In this document: piece after piece, positions 1 to 9,400 of the stretch
Numbering within the stretch: position 1 is the stretch's first letter
How the letters are laid out: each line of letters starts with the position of its first letter
IMG/VR virus record: IMGVR_UViG_3300030107_001023
Coordinates: 1 to 33,558 of that record
Source of the DNA: a virus
DNA: 33,558 bases
Strand: one strand, 5' to 3'
Notes under the pieces: model-generated
The model's database searches: none
What the model was told of the DNA's origin: nothing
The model's input: only the letters and a program-made list of their open reading frames with translations
Made by a program: the position numbers and the translations under genes

Positions 1-2
1 AT

Positions 3-2909
3 ACTAATCCTTATGGTTTAACTCCTGAACAGCTTGCAAATTTACAAGGTATTCTTTCTTCTGGAACCTATACAGGTGCTGCAGGTGCTACAGGTGCTGC
101 AGGTGCTACAGGTGCTACAGGTGCTACAGGTGCTACAGGTGCTACTGGACCAGCAGGAGAAAGTTACGATGATGCTGCTATACGAGCAATGATTGAGGCT
201 AATAAAAAAGCTATAACTAAGCAACCTAAGTATGATGATAAAGCTATAAAAGATATGATTGCTGCAAATACTCAAGCTATTCAAGCAGGTCAATTTGATC
301 CTTCACAAATACAAAAACAAATAAAAGCTCTTCAAAACCAACCCGGATTTGATTCTTCAGCTATAGAAAAACAAATTAAGGCTCTTCAAAACAGACCTGA
401 ATTTGATTCATCAGCTATAGAAGCCCAACTAAAAGATCTTCAAAATAGACCACAGTTTGATGCTTCAGCTCTTGAGGCTATGATTAAAGCCAATCAAGAA
501 GCAATAGCTGCTGCAGGACAACAGAATACTGGAGCTTATGATCAAGACGCTGTTTCTGCACAAATACAAGCTGCTTTAGCAGGCTATCAACCTTCTTTTG
601 ATACTTCTCAGTTTGAAGAAAGATATACTCAATCTCAATCAGAACTTGAAGAGTTAAGAAAACAACTAGCTGCATTACAAGAAAACTATGGTCAAGCAGA
701 AAACGGAGGAGGTAGTCCGACAAAAGATGATGAAGATATAGACGATACTTCAGACACACCTACTCCTCCTGAAAATCCTCAAATAGGAGATTCTTGGGAA
801 GTTGATACTCCTTATGGATCCATGACTCTATATTGGAACGGTACAAATTGGACTCCAACTCCTCCTGAACCTACAGAAACAGATGAAGAAGAAGAGGAAG
901 AGGATAACGATGATACTCCTACTGATGATGATGATGATGAGGATAAAGAAGAGGAAGAAACAAATAATTATCGACAATGGATTCCGGGAACTCCTGAATA
1001 CGCACAAAGAACACAAGAACAATCTGCTGAAAGTAGAGAGTTAGTTCAAGCTGCTGCAGAAGGAAGAGTTCCTGCTGATGCAACAATTCCTGATGCTGTT
1101 CAGGTTGGTGGTTATCAAACAGACGCAGAAGGAAATCCAATATTAGACGAAGAAGGAAACCCTATACCTGTTGTAGCCGATGCAGACACAATGGAAATGG
1201 ACAAAACAAAAAGAGCTAAAGCAAGAAAAGCAAAACTTCCTTCAGAAGAAAAAGTAGTAACAAAAAGAGCAGCGCCTACAGTAACAGCAGAAGAAGCAAA
1301 AGCAGCAAGATATACAGCAAAAGAAGTTGAAGAAAGTGTTATTATTGATCCAGCAACAAAAACACTTAGTCCTGAAGCTACAGCAGAATTAGGTGAAAAA
1401 GCACTTACTTTCTCTGCAAGCGGAGTTAGTTTTAGTCAAGAACAAAAAGATAGAGAAATTATAGATAGAGTTGTAGGAACTTTAGACGAGGAAGCAAAAG
1501 CAAAAGCAGTAAAAGTTGCAGGTACAACACTTCCTAAAGTATTAAGAGCTAAAAAACAATTAAGAAACGCAGGCTTATCTGAAGAAGATATTGATTTACT
1601 TGGTAATGATCCTTCAGCTTTAGAAGATCGTTTAATGGATTTTACAGAAGCTGAAAGAGGAATGGTAGGTAATCTTCCTGAAGAAGCTTTAGTTGGAAAA
1701 CAAATAGAAAATCTACTTGAAGGAATGGAAAACGGTGAAGTTCCTATATGGGCTAGACCTGCTGTTGCTGCAGTTAATCAACTAATGGCTTCAAGAGGTT
1801 TGAGTGCTTCGACTGTAGGTAGAGATGCTTTATTTAATTCTATTATTCAAGCAGCAATGCCTATTGCTTCGCAAAATGCACAAACCATAAAAGAAGGTGC
1901 AATGCAGCAAATAAACATTGAAGCACAAGCAGAACAACAAAATGCTCAGATGGCTCAACAAAGAGCTATGACAAACTCAGAAAGAGTTTTTAATTTAAAT
2001 ATGGCACAATTTAATGCTGATCAACAAGTATCAATGTCTCGAAGTAAATTTTTACAAACGACAAGTTTAACAGAAGTAAGTAATGATCAACAAGCAGTTA
2101 TGCAACAAGCCGTTAGCCAAGCACAGCTTGATGTTGCTAATCTTAACACACAAGAAAGACTTGCTGTTCAACGCTCACAAGCTTTTTTAGGTAGAGACAT
2201 GGCTGAATTAAACAATGATCAACAAGCTAGAATGATGGTAGCAGAAAAAGAACATCAAAGAATATTAAGCAATCAAAGTGTTGTTAATGCCCAAAGACAA
2301 TTTAACGCTGCTAACCGACAACAAGCTGATCAGTTTATGTCTAATCTAGCAGCACAAATAGATTTAAAAGAAGCACAAAGACTAGATTCTATGAAACAGT
2401 TTAATGCTAGTCAAAGAAACGCAGCAGAAGCTAGACGAGTTGGTATTGAAGCAGATATTAATAAAGCAAATGCTATGATGATTACACAAATATCTCAGTT
2501 TAATGCACAGCAAAGATTCAATAGAGAACAATGGAACACTGCAAATGCACAAGCTGTAGAGATGTCAAATGTAGAGTGGAGAAGAAAAGCAAATCTTGCG
2601 GACACTGCTGCACAGAATGCAATCAATCAACAAAATGCACAAAATGCTTTTGGTATGAGTATGCAAGGAATGTCTATGCTTTGGCAAGAAATGAGAGATC
2701 AAGCAGATTATTCATTTAAAGCTGCTGAGAACGAAGCAACTCGTAAGACACAGTTATTAGCTACAGCTTTAGGAAACGAAGGAGCAGGTTCTCAAGATAA
2801 CTGGTCTTCTAATATTTCTGGTTTAATTAATAGTGTTTTAAATGCAACTTATGGAGCAAGCGCTAGTTATAATACTACTCCGGGAAGTGGTGGTGGAGCA
2901 GATAGATAG
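3..2909 (+). CDS. Collagen-like, Gln-rich virion protein (5' end missing)
   Basis: The reading frame is open from the left edge (codons in register with position 3) to a TAG at 2907-2909, so at least 968 residues are present and the true start lies outside. The first ATG at 189 is internal to the repeat region and is probably not the start. In order, the protein has a Gly-Ala-Thr collagen-like tract (about residues 25-50 of the visible part), three 18-residue repeats of the QIKALQN type, an Asp/Glu-rich linker encoded around 860-970, and a long Ala/Gln-rich helical region with recurring FNA-Q-Q/R motifs (about 1980-2560). Collagen-like tracts are common in phage tail fibres and other virion proteins. 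The Gln-rich C-terminal half resembles proteins annotated as structural in marine phage contigs, from memory. A tail, fibre or internal virion role is inferred from position next to other late genes. Confidence 0.75.
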   Translation, partial: TNPYGLTPEQLANLQGILSSGTYTGAAGATGAAGATGATGATGATGATGPAGESYDDAAIRAMIEANKKAITKQPKYDDKAIKDMIAANTQAIQAGQFDPSQIQKQIKALQNQPGFDSSAIEKQIKALQNRPEFDSSAIEAQLKDLQNRPQFDASALEAMIKANQEAIAAAGQQNTGAYDQDAVSAQIQAALAGYQPSFDTSQFEERYTQSQSELEELRKQLAALQENYGQAENGGGSPTKDDEDIDDTSDTPTPPENPQIGDSWEVDTPYGSMTLYWNGTNWTPTPPEPTETDEEEEEEDNDDTPTDDDDDEDKEEEETNNYRQWIPGTPEYAQRTQEQSAESRELVQAAAEGRVPADATIPDAVQVGGYQTDAEGNPILDEEGNPIPVVADADTMEMDKTKRAKARKAKLPSEEKVVTKRAAPTVTAEEAKAARYTAKEVEESVIIDPATKTLSPEATAELGEKALTFSASGVSFSQEQKDREIIDRVVGTLDEEAKAKAVKVAGTTLPKVLRAKKQLRNAGLSEEDIDLLGNDPSALEDRLMDFTEAERGMVGNLPEEALVGKQIENLLEGMENGEVPIWARPAVAAVNQLMASRGLSASTVGRDALFNSIIQAAMPIASQNAQTIKEGAMQQINIEAQAEQQNAQMAQQRAMTNSERVFNLNMAQFNADQQVSMSRSKFLQTTSLTEVSNDQQAVMQQAVSQAQLDVANLNTQERLAVQRSQAFLGRDMAELNNDQQARMMVAEKEHQRILSNQSVVNAQRQFNAANRQQADQFMSNLAAQIDLKEAQRLDSMKQFNASQRNAAEARRVGIEADINKANAMMITQISQFNAQQRFNREQWNTANAQAVEMSNVEWRRKANLADTAAQNAINQQNAQNAFGMSMQGMSMLWQEMRDQADYSFKAAENEATRKTQLLATALGNEGAGSQDNWSSNISGLINSVLNATYGASASYNTTPGSGGGADR
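74..149 (+). repeat. 9-bp tandem repeat encoding Gly-Ala-Thr/Ala triplets
   Basis: A 9-bp unit (ggtgctaca, with ggtgctgca variants) is repeated about eight times in frame. It encodes collagen-like Gly-X-Y triplets in the first virion gene. The copies are almost identical at the DNA level, so the tract is likely to change length by slippage or recombination. Confidence 0.9.
318..479 (+). repeat. Three 54-bp in-frame repeats
   Basis: Three consecutive 54-bp units (318-371, 372-425, 426-479) encode 18-residue repeats that begin QIKALQN or QLKDLQN and continue with a FDSSAIE or FDASALE segment. The first two are nearly identical and the third has diverged. The preceding 50 or so residues look like older, decayed copies. 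The likely role is a repeated helical rod segment between the collagen-like tract and the acidic linker. Confidence 0.85.
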
Positions 2910-2938
2910 TAATAATTTTTACAGGAGAATAATTTAAA

Positions 2939-3997
2939 ATGTTTAAAAAAATAGCTAAGTTTGTAAAACGAGGACTCAAAAAGGTCGGTAAGTTTTTCAA
3001 AAGAGCTTTCAAAAAAGTAGGTAAGTTTGTCGGTAAACTTGGTCCTGTAGGTATGTTAGGTATGATGTTAATTATGCCACAGTTAGGAGCTTGGTGGTCC
3101 GACTTTGGAGCATGGGCAAAAGAATTAACAGGACCTTTTGGTGGTTTAATGAAAGGAATACACGGTGCTGGAGAGTTTGTAGGAACTGCTGCCTCTAGTG
3201 TAACTGAAGGTATATCTAGTCTTATTAAATCAATTCCCGGAGTTGGAGATGCTTATCAAGGTTTTGAAACTTGGGCGCAAGAACAAATGAATAGCGCTAG
3301 AGACTTTTTAGGATTAGAAACAACTAAGCCGATACCTACAAAAGAAGTAACAATTGGTTCAGAAGATTTTAAATATACAACAGGCGATAAAACACTAAGA
3401 GAACAAATGGGTGATGTTGCAAGACAACAAGGAGTACCGGAAGAACTTATTGATGTTCCCGGAGCTTCTGAAAGATCATTGATGTCTCCACAACAAGACG
3501 TAACATTACAAAAGATAAGCACTCAAACAACAGATAGTCAACTTTTTGGAGGCAGGGGAACACCTAGTTTTGAGAGTCTTGATGATGTTAAAGGTTTTAT
3601 AACACAAGCAGAAACAAGTGGTTATTCTTTTTCACCAGAAGAAATGAGTGTGTTAGAATCTGAAACTGTTCGTTTAGGAGGAGCTTCAACAGCTACTACA
3701 GGAACTAAATGGTACGACAAAGCTAAAAATATTTATGGCGGTATCGAAGCAACACGAGGAGTATTAGGAGAATTAGGAATAGGTGTAGAAGACTATGAAC
3801 CTTATTATCAAGCTTATGTTGCTGATAACTATGTTCCTATGTATGAATCTGCTCAAGTTGATTGGACACAACAAGGTTATGCAGGAACTCCTACATATGG
3901 TATGGGCAATCAAAATTATTTACAATCTATATATGCTTCCTTCCAAACTGATCCTTATTATCAATGGATGGCAGAACAACAAACTAGGAGAGTTTAA
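2939..3997 (+). CDS. Virion protein with basic amphipathic N-terminus
   Basis: 352 residues; a clear ribosome site (AGGAGA) lies about 11 bases before the ATG. The first 35 residues are built from Lys/Phe/Val repeats (FKKIAKFVKRGLKKVGKFF, then similar units). They would form strongly basic amphipathic helices resembling membrane-active peptides. A hydrophobic Gly/Met-rich stretch at about 35-50 and a Trp-containing segment follow. The rest is Gly/Thr/Ser rich with a Tyr-rich C-terminus. No enzyme motif is seen. Position between two late genes suggests a virion protein, perhaps one ejected into the host that touches or crosses membrane. That role is inference. Confidence 0.7.
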   Translation: MFKKIAKFVKRGLKKVGKFFKRAFKKVGKFVGKLGPVGMLGMMLIMPQLGAWWSDFGAWAKELTGPFGGLMKGIHGAGEFVGTAASSVTEGISSLIKSIPGVGDAYQGFETWAQEQMNSARDFLGLETTKPIPTKEVTIGSEDFKYTTGDKTLREQMGDVARQQGVPEELIDVPGASERSLMSPQQDVTLQKISTQTTDSQLFGGRGTPSFESLDDVKGFITQAETSGYSFSPEEMSVLESETVRLGGASTATTGTKWYDKAKNIYGGIEATRGVLGELGIGVEDYEPYYQAYVADNYVPMYESAQVDWTQQGYAGTPTYGMGNQNYLQSIYASFQTDPYYQWMAEQQTRRV

Positions 3998-4003
3998 GAA
4001 GAC

Positions 4004-4636
4004 ATGGCAAACTTAGAAAGAGAAGTTAAAAACCAAGAAATATTAGACTATCTTGGTCAAATGAATGGACCTACTCCGGGTCAAAGCTTAACAAATAGTC
4101 CTGATGAGCCTTATCCTTGGGAAAAACCTCCTGTACATACAAAGTTAAATGAAGCGCTGTATAGTTTATTTGATATGCTAACAGAAGAAGAAATGTATAT
4201 TGATGTCGTTAGTGCAATTGGACAAGGTATGCCTATCATAAATTTAACAGAAGCTATATTAACCGATGGGTTTCAAAAAGGAGCATGGAATCCTGATTTA
4301 ATGGTAACACTTATCGAGCCTACTATGTATATGCTTATGTCTATGGCTGAAAAAGCTGGAGTTAAATATCGTATAGACGAAGAAGACGATCCAGATATGG
4401 AAGAAGCAACACCTGAAGAAGAACTAGAAATGTTTAAAGGTTTAACTAAGATTGCTGAAGACAGAATAAGAGGAAATAAAAAACCAGCACAAGAAATGTT
4501 ACCAAGAGAGATTGTAAAAGAAATTGAAAACATAGAAGTTCCAGAAAGCTTGTTAAGTAAAAAAGACGAACCTATGACAACAGAAACAAACAACAGTTTA
4601 CTAGCACCGCCTAGTCAACAACAAGGAGTAATGTAA
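4004..4636 (+). CDS. Acidic virion-associated protein, unknown function
   Basis: 210 residues, starting 6 bases after the previous stop. The N-terminal third contains a Pro-rich PYPWEKPPVHTK segment. The middle is predicted helical and rather hydrophobic (about 50-115), followed by an acidic stretch of Asp/Glu (about 125-150) and a Lys-containing tail. No catalytic motif is visible. Similar proteins with a PWE-PP motif occur beside internal virion genes in marine phage contigs as I recall them, but I cannot name a family. Its place in the late block supports a structural or chaperone-like role in virion assembly. Confidence 0.65.
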   Translation: MANLEREVKNQEILDYLGQMNGPTPGQSLTNSPDEPYPWEKPPVHTKLNEALYSLFDMLTEEEMYIDVVSAIGQGMPIINLTEAILTDGFQKGAWNPDLMVTLIEPTMYMLMSMAEKAGVKYRIDEEDDPDMEEATPEEELEMFKGLTKIAEDRIRGNKKPAQEMLPREIVKEIENIEVPESLLSKKDEPMTTETNNSLLAPPSQQQGVM

Positions 4637-4637
4637 A

Positions 4638-6464
4638 ATGGCATTAGGAGATTTTGATTCAAAACAATCATCTTTGGATTTTGGAATGTCTTTGTTAGGA
4701 GACAAAGAAGAAAGAGATAGAAGAGCTAGAAAAAAACAAAAGAAGATAAAAAATGTTAGTTATCTTTTAGGTGCTATTGGTGTTTCTGATATGTTTCTTG
4801 CGAATAAAGCAGCTAAAAAAGCAGACTTGTTTAAAGAAAGTTTAATATCTGAAAAAGCTTATGAATTAAATAAACAAGCTCAAGCCCAACAATTTTACGA
4901 TGATAAATTAAAAGTTTTGTTACAAGACAATCCCGGTATAGATATGGAAAGCGCTGGTGTTTTTGATAAAGATGGTTCTTTATGGAATGCTATGGAAAAA
5001 CTTATGGCTGCTGAAGTAAAAGGAAGTGCAAACATTGGAACAGCGACTACAGTAGAAGGAGCTAAACAATTCTCTGAGACTGAGTATCAAAAATTTATAG
5101 CTGAAACTAATAGACGAACAGAAAATGCAATCAAAACTTTACAAGCTCAATATCTAAAACATAAAGGATATATAGGCGAAACAGAAAAAATGATTGAGTC
5201 TCGTTACGAAGACATGATAAATCATGGTGTTCGAGATATAATGAGTGCTAAAAATACAAGCAGTATTCGTAAACTTCTTGGAAAGTTTAATATAATGAAT
5301 GATATTAGCCCTGATTTAGAATTATTAGAAGATCGTGTTGCTGGTGGAGTTGGTAAGGTTTATATTAATAAAGATATTGTAAGAAGATATAGAAATAAAA
5401 TATTAGAAAACACAGCTAATATAAAAGCTTATAATGATCAATTAGCAGGAATGAGTTTAAATTTACAAGAGATTCCTTTACAACCGCCTATTAAAAGTAA
5501 AAGACAAAGTGGAGACTTAAAAACTTTAAAACAAGAACATTCAAGAGCATATGATGAAAACAGAACAATCTTTGGTCAAATAGATGGTGAAGGAAAATAT
5601 TTAGGAACATCAGAATCAGAAGCATGGGCAAGTGCTTATGGTAACGGAAATATTCCAGCAAATCCAAGAATAAGAAGATTAGATTCTGTAGAGGTTGACG
5701 GTGAAACACCGTTGGGTAATTTCCCTGATTTAGTTTCTGAAGATCCAGATACTATTCAAAATTTTTCTAATTTTTGGGATACTCTGTACGAACAAGAACA
5801 AGACCCCTCAATAGGAAATCAGAATAAACAAGATTTTATAGATGCATATGAAAGTAGATTATATTCTATTTTATCTTCTAAAGAAGTTCAAATAATTGGA
5901 GATGATGATTTTGATACAAGAATTATTTCTAAACCAGTTCCTACTGATGTAGATAGAGCAGAGGCAATTAGAGATACAATATTAAATGATGTAGGGTATG
6001 ATTCTGAAACAAGTAAATATTTTATTAAGAAGCAAGAAAAAACTTTAAAGCCTTCTAATGTTCCACCAATTGACAATGAAGAACAAGTACAAGGAGAAAG
6101 CGGAAATATCTATGCGATAGATACATTAGAAAATGTTATACCTAGAATAGTAGAACAAGATGTTCCTGTTGCAGAAAAAATAAACTTAATAGAAAGCGCT
6201 AAAGAAGAGTTTTCAGAGTATAGTGAAATAATTGATTTATTTAACGAGCAGATAAATGAATTAGAAGACTCTGAATTATCAAAAGCATTAAGTTTTGCTT
6301 CTAACAAAAAAGCTTTAGAGCAGCAAAAAGAAGAAAGAGAAAGAAGAATAAGAATAGCCGAAGAAAATAAAAGAATAGCGGAGTCTCTTTCTTTAGAAAA
6401 TGAAGAAGAAAACCAACAACAAAATGAAAGTCTTTTAGAAAAATATCCTTGGCTTGAAGATTAA
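4638..6464 (+). CDS. Large helical virion protein (internal/ejection type)
   Basis: 608 residues; AAGGAG lies 12 bases before the ATG and the gap to the preceding stop is 1 base. The N-terminus is charged (DKEERDRRARKKQKK, about 24-38), then a short hydrophobic segment with Gly (about 42-60), then long mostly helical sequence rich in Lys, Glu, Gln and Asn. The C-terminal 60 residues are a highly charged Glu/Arg coil. No enzyme motif is recognised. Size, composition and position directly before the 1565-residue lysozyme-bearing protein resemble the internal core proteins of T7-like phages (gp14-gp16 region). The homology is not established here. Confidence 0.65.
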   Translation: MALGDFDSKQSSLDFGMSLLGDKEERDRRARKKQKKIKNVSYLLGAIGVSDMFLANKAAKKADLFKESLISEKAYELNKQAQAQQFYDDKLKVLLQDNPGIDMESAGVFDKDGSLWNAMEKLMAAEVKGSANIGTATTVEGAKQFSETEYQKFIAETNRRTENAIKTLQAQYLKHKGYIGETEKMIESRYEDMINHGVRDIMSAKNTSSIRKLLGKFNIMNDISPDLELLEDRVAGGVGKVYINKDIVRRYRNKILENTANIKAYNDQLAGMSLNLQEIPLQPPIKSKRQSGDLKTLKQEHSRAYDENRTIFGQIDGEGKYLGTSESEAWASAYGNGNIPANPRIRRLDSVEVDGETPLGNFPDLVSEDPDTIQNFSNFWDTLYEQEQDPSIGNQNKQDFIDAYESRLYSILSSKEVQIIGDDDFDTRIISKPVPTDVDRAEAIRDTILNDVGYDSETSKYFIKKQEKTLKPSNVPPIDNEEQVQGESGNIYAIDTLENVIPRIVEQDVPVAEKINLIESAKEEFSEYSEIIDLFNEQINELEDSELSKALSFASNKKALEQQKEERERRIRIAEENKRIAESLSLENEEENQQQNESLLEKYPWLED

Positions 6465-6473
6465 AAAAGTATT

Positions 6474-9400
6474 ATGTCAATACTGAAACTACAAAACTCA
6501 GATCCTTTTTTTTCTTTTATGGAAGAAAATGGTTTTATTGTCTCTCCAGAAATAGAGGAAGAAACAGAAGAAGAAAGACAGCAAAGGTTGGAAGAAGAAA
6601 GACAAGAAAGAATTAGATTAGAAGAAGAAAGGAAACAAATACAAGAGGAAGAACTTAAAAAAGCAGAAGAAGAAAAAATAAAACTTAAAGAACTTAATAG
6701 AAAAAAAACTAACTCTTTTACTTCTTTTGTTAAAGAAAATAATTTAGCTGTTACAGAAGTACAAAAAGATTTTAAATTTCCAAAACCAGTACCAACAGAA
6801 AAAGGCTCTGCTGTTTTATTAAAAAGAAAATTAGCTTATGGGGCTGCACAAGAACCTACTATTGCTGGTAATGTATATAGACTAGGAAAAGCTCGGTTAG
6901 AATCTTGGATGTCTAATAAGACATACAAACAAGCTGCTAGAGAAATAGAAGCCGAAAGACAAAAAGCAATCGCTATAAAATTTCCAGAACTCATAAATCA
7001 AGAAGAAGACGCTGCTATTCTAATGGGAAGAATGGGAGTAGCTATTGCTGATCCTGTTACTCTTTTTATTCCTTGGTTTAAAATAGCTAAAGCAGGTAAG
7101 TTAGCAACTACTGTTACTGGTGCTGGAGTTTCTGGAGTTGATATTGCTTTACGAGATGAAGCTTTGTATGGTGGAACTAATCCTACATCAGTAGGAATTG
7201 CAATGGCTTTAGGTGGAACAAGTTCATATATTAGCTCTTTAATATCTCCTATTACTAGAAAAACGGCTGATGAGTTTGTTGAGGTTACAGGAACTACAGG
7301 TAAAACCAACAGAAAAAAAGTTAATTTTAACAAAGAAAAAACTAACTTTAATCCTACGTCAGAACAAATTGATATGTTTGAAGAACTAGGACAAGAAGGA
7401 GCTATTCAAAACGCAAAACAAATTGCAAATATATTAGACCATAGTGATAATGCAGGATTAATTCATAATCAAATAGCTATTATTAGAGCAGAAAAACAAT
7501 TATTATCAGACGACATAAAAAAACTAAATAATGAAATTAAAAGCCTTATATCAAAAGATAAATCAACTGAAGTAAGAGATAAGGCAAAAATAAGAATTAA
7601 CGAACAAATTACTGCTAAAAATAAAGAGATAAATAAATTAACTTTAGAAATAGAACAAATTTATGTAGACAGATTACCACGAGAGTTTGCTGATATTGGA
7701 TATACAAATTTTATTAACGCTTATAAAAAAGGAGTTTTGACTAAAGATTTTGCATCTGCTTTAATGCAGGAAACAGTTAGACCTTTTGTTGGAATGATAG
7801 GTGGTTTTGCAGTAGGAGTAACTACTGCTGACGAAGACGATACTATGAATTATGTTTATACTATGATGGGCATGGGTGCTTTTTTAGGTGGACTACAAAA
7901 GAAAATTCAAGTTTCTGATTTTAAAATTAAAAAAACTGATCCTGTCTTAGCTGAATATATTAACACAGGAGAAGATATATACAGAAAAACAGTATGGGCT
8001 GGTTTAAAAAGATTAACAGCAGGTACTCATTCAGCTAAATTACAATCTGGTGTAGAAGCAGTAAGAGATTTTGGTGCGAGAATGTTTAAGGTTCAAGGGG
8101 CTGGTATTAAAACTGGTGTTCCAATAAAAGAATCTGTAGAAGAATCTAAACAAATATCTTTAAACTATTGGACTTCTATTGCTTTACCAGAAATTATTGG
8201 AGATTATTCTATGGACACTGTTATGGCAGCAGGTCGTTTAGTTAATCAAAGAGGAATGAGAACTAATGCAAAACATTCTTTCTTAAAGGAGGGAGATCTT
8301 CAGAATTTTGAAGCAAGAGAACTAGCTAGTAAAATTATAAATATTACAGATGAATTTAAAAAATATACTAAATCAGTAGGTATAAATTTAAAGGAAGAAG
8401 ATTTTTATGGTTTAACTCAGTTAGTAAAAAACCCTAACACCATAAGAGCTTTTAGAGATGATTTAAAAGAAGCATTTAAGATTCAATTTGTAAATGATCA
8501 TAAAACAGGAAAGTTAAAATTTACAGACGGTAAGTGGGTTCATCAAAGAGATATAGGAAAAGAAAACATACCTAGAGATAGGCTTTATAGTAAAAAACAA
8601 ATTGAAGATGCTTTAAAAGACGGTAAATGGTTAAATGAATGGGCAGAGAAACAAGCCAGAAATTATGTTAGAGGAGCATCTCAAGAAAGAAAAACATCTT
8701 TGTGGGCTTTAGATGAAACAGCAACTGTTAATGATCATCTTAGAAAAGGTAGTTTATTTAAGTCAAGAGGTGGAGAAGAAGAAAATTTAATTATAACTGC
8801 TGCTAGACATTTTGAAAATGAAAGAGTGTTGTATGATCAAGAAGCAAGAGCATTTATGGCAAGCAAAGATTTTTTTGAAGATGATCCTATAAATACTCTT
8901 CTTAATTTATTTGAGCAAACAATACCTGTTGCAGAATTTTCTAGGGTTTTTGGATCTAAAGGAGAGGGAATTAGACAAGTATTTCAAAATATAAACTCTC
9001 AAATAAGAAGAGGATCAGATAATATAAGTTTAGAAAATTTAGCAAAAAAACAAATAAAAGACGTTAAAGATTCTGTTGAAGCTTATTTTGGAATGTATGG
9101 AAAAATAGATGATTTTGGAGAAGGAGAACTTGCTAAAACTTTAGTTGCTTCTTTACAAGCAGTTTTATCTACCACAAAACTAACAAAAGTAGCCCTACCG
9201 AGTTTAGGAGATTTGATACAAACATATAAAAACAGTGGGTTTAAAGCTGCTGGTTTATCAGCAATTAGAAGATTTAATAGAGAAGAAAATTATATACCTT
9301 CTGAGTCTTTAGGTTTCAGAGCAAAAAGACCGCAACAAATAAAAGAAAAAGAAAGATATGGAGATGTTCTTTGGAATAACAGAAGATATAATGGTTTATT

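Noticed and set aside
42-1140. Several minus-strand frames opposite the first virion gene
   Set aside because: They are antisense shadows of repeat and acidic codons, with Cys/Ser or Leu/Phe-rich nonsense composition and no ribosome sites.
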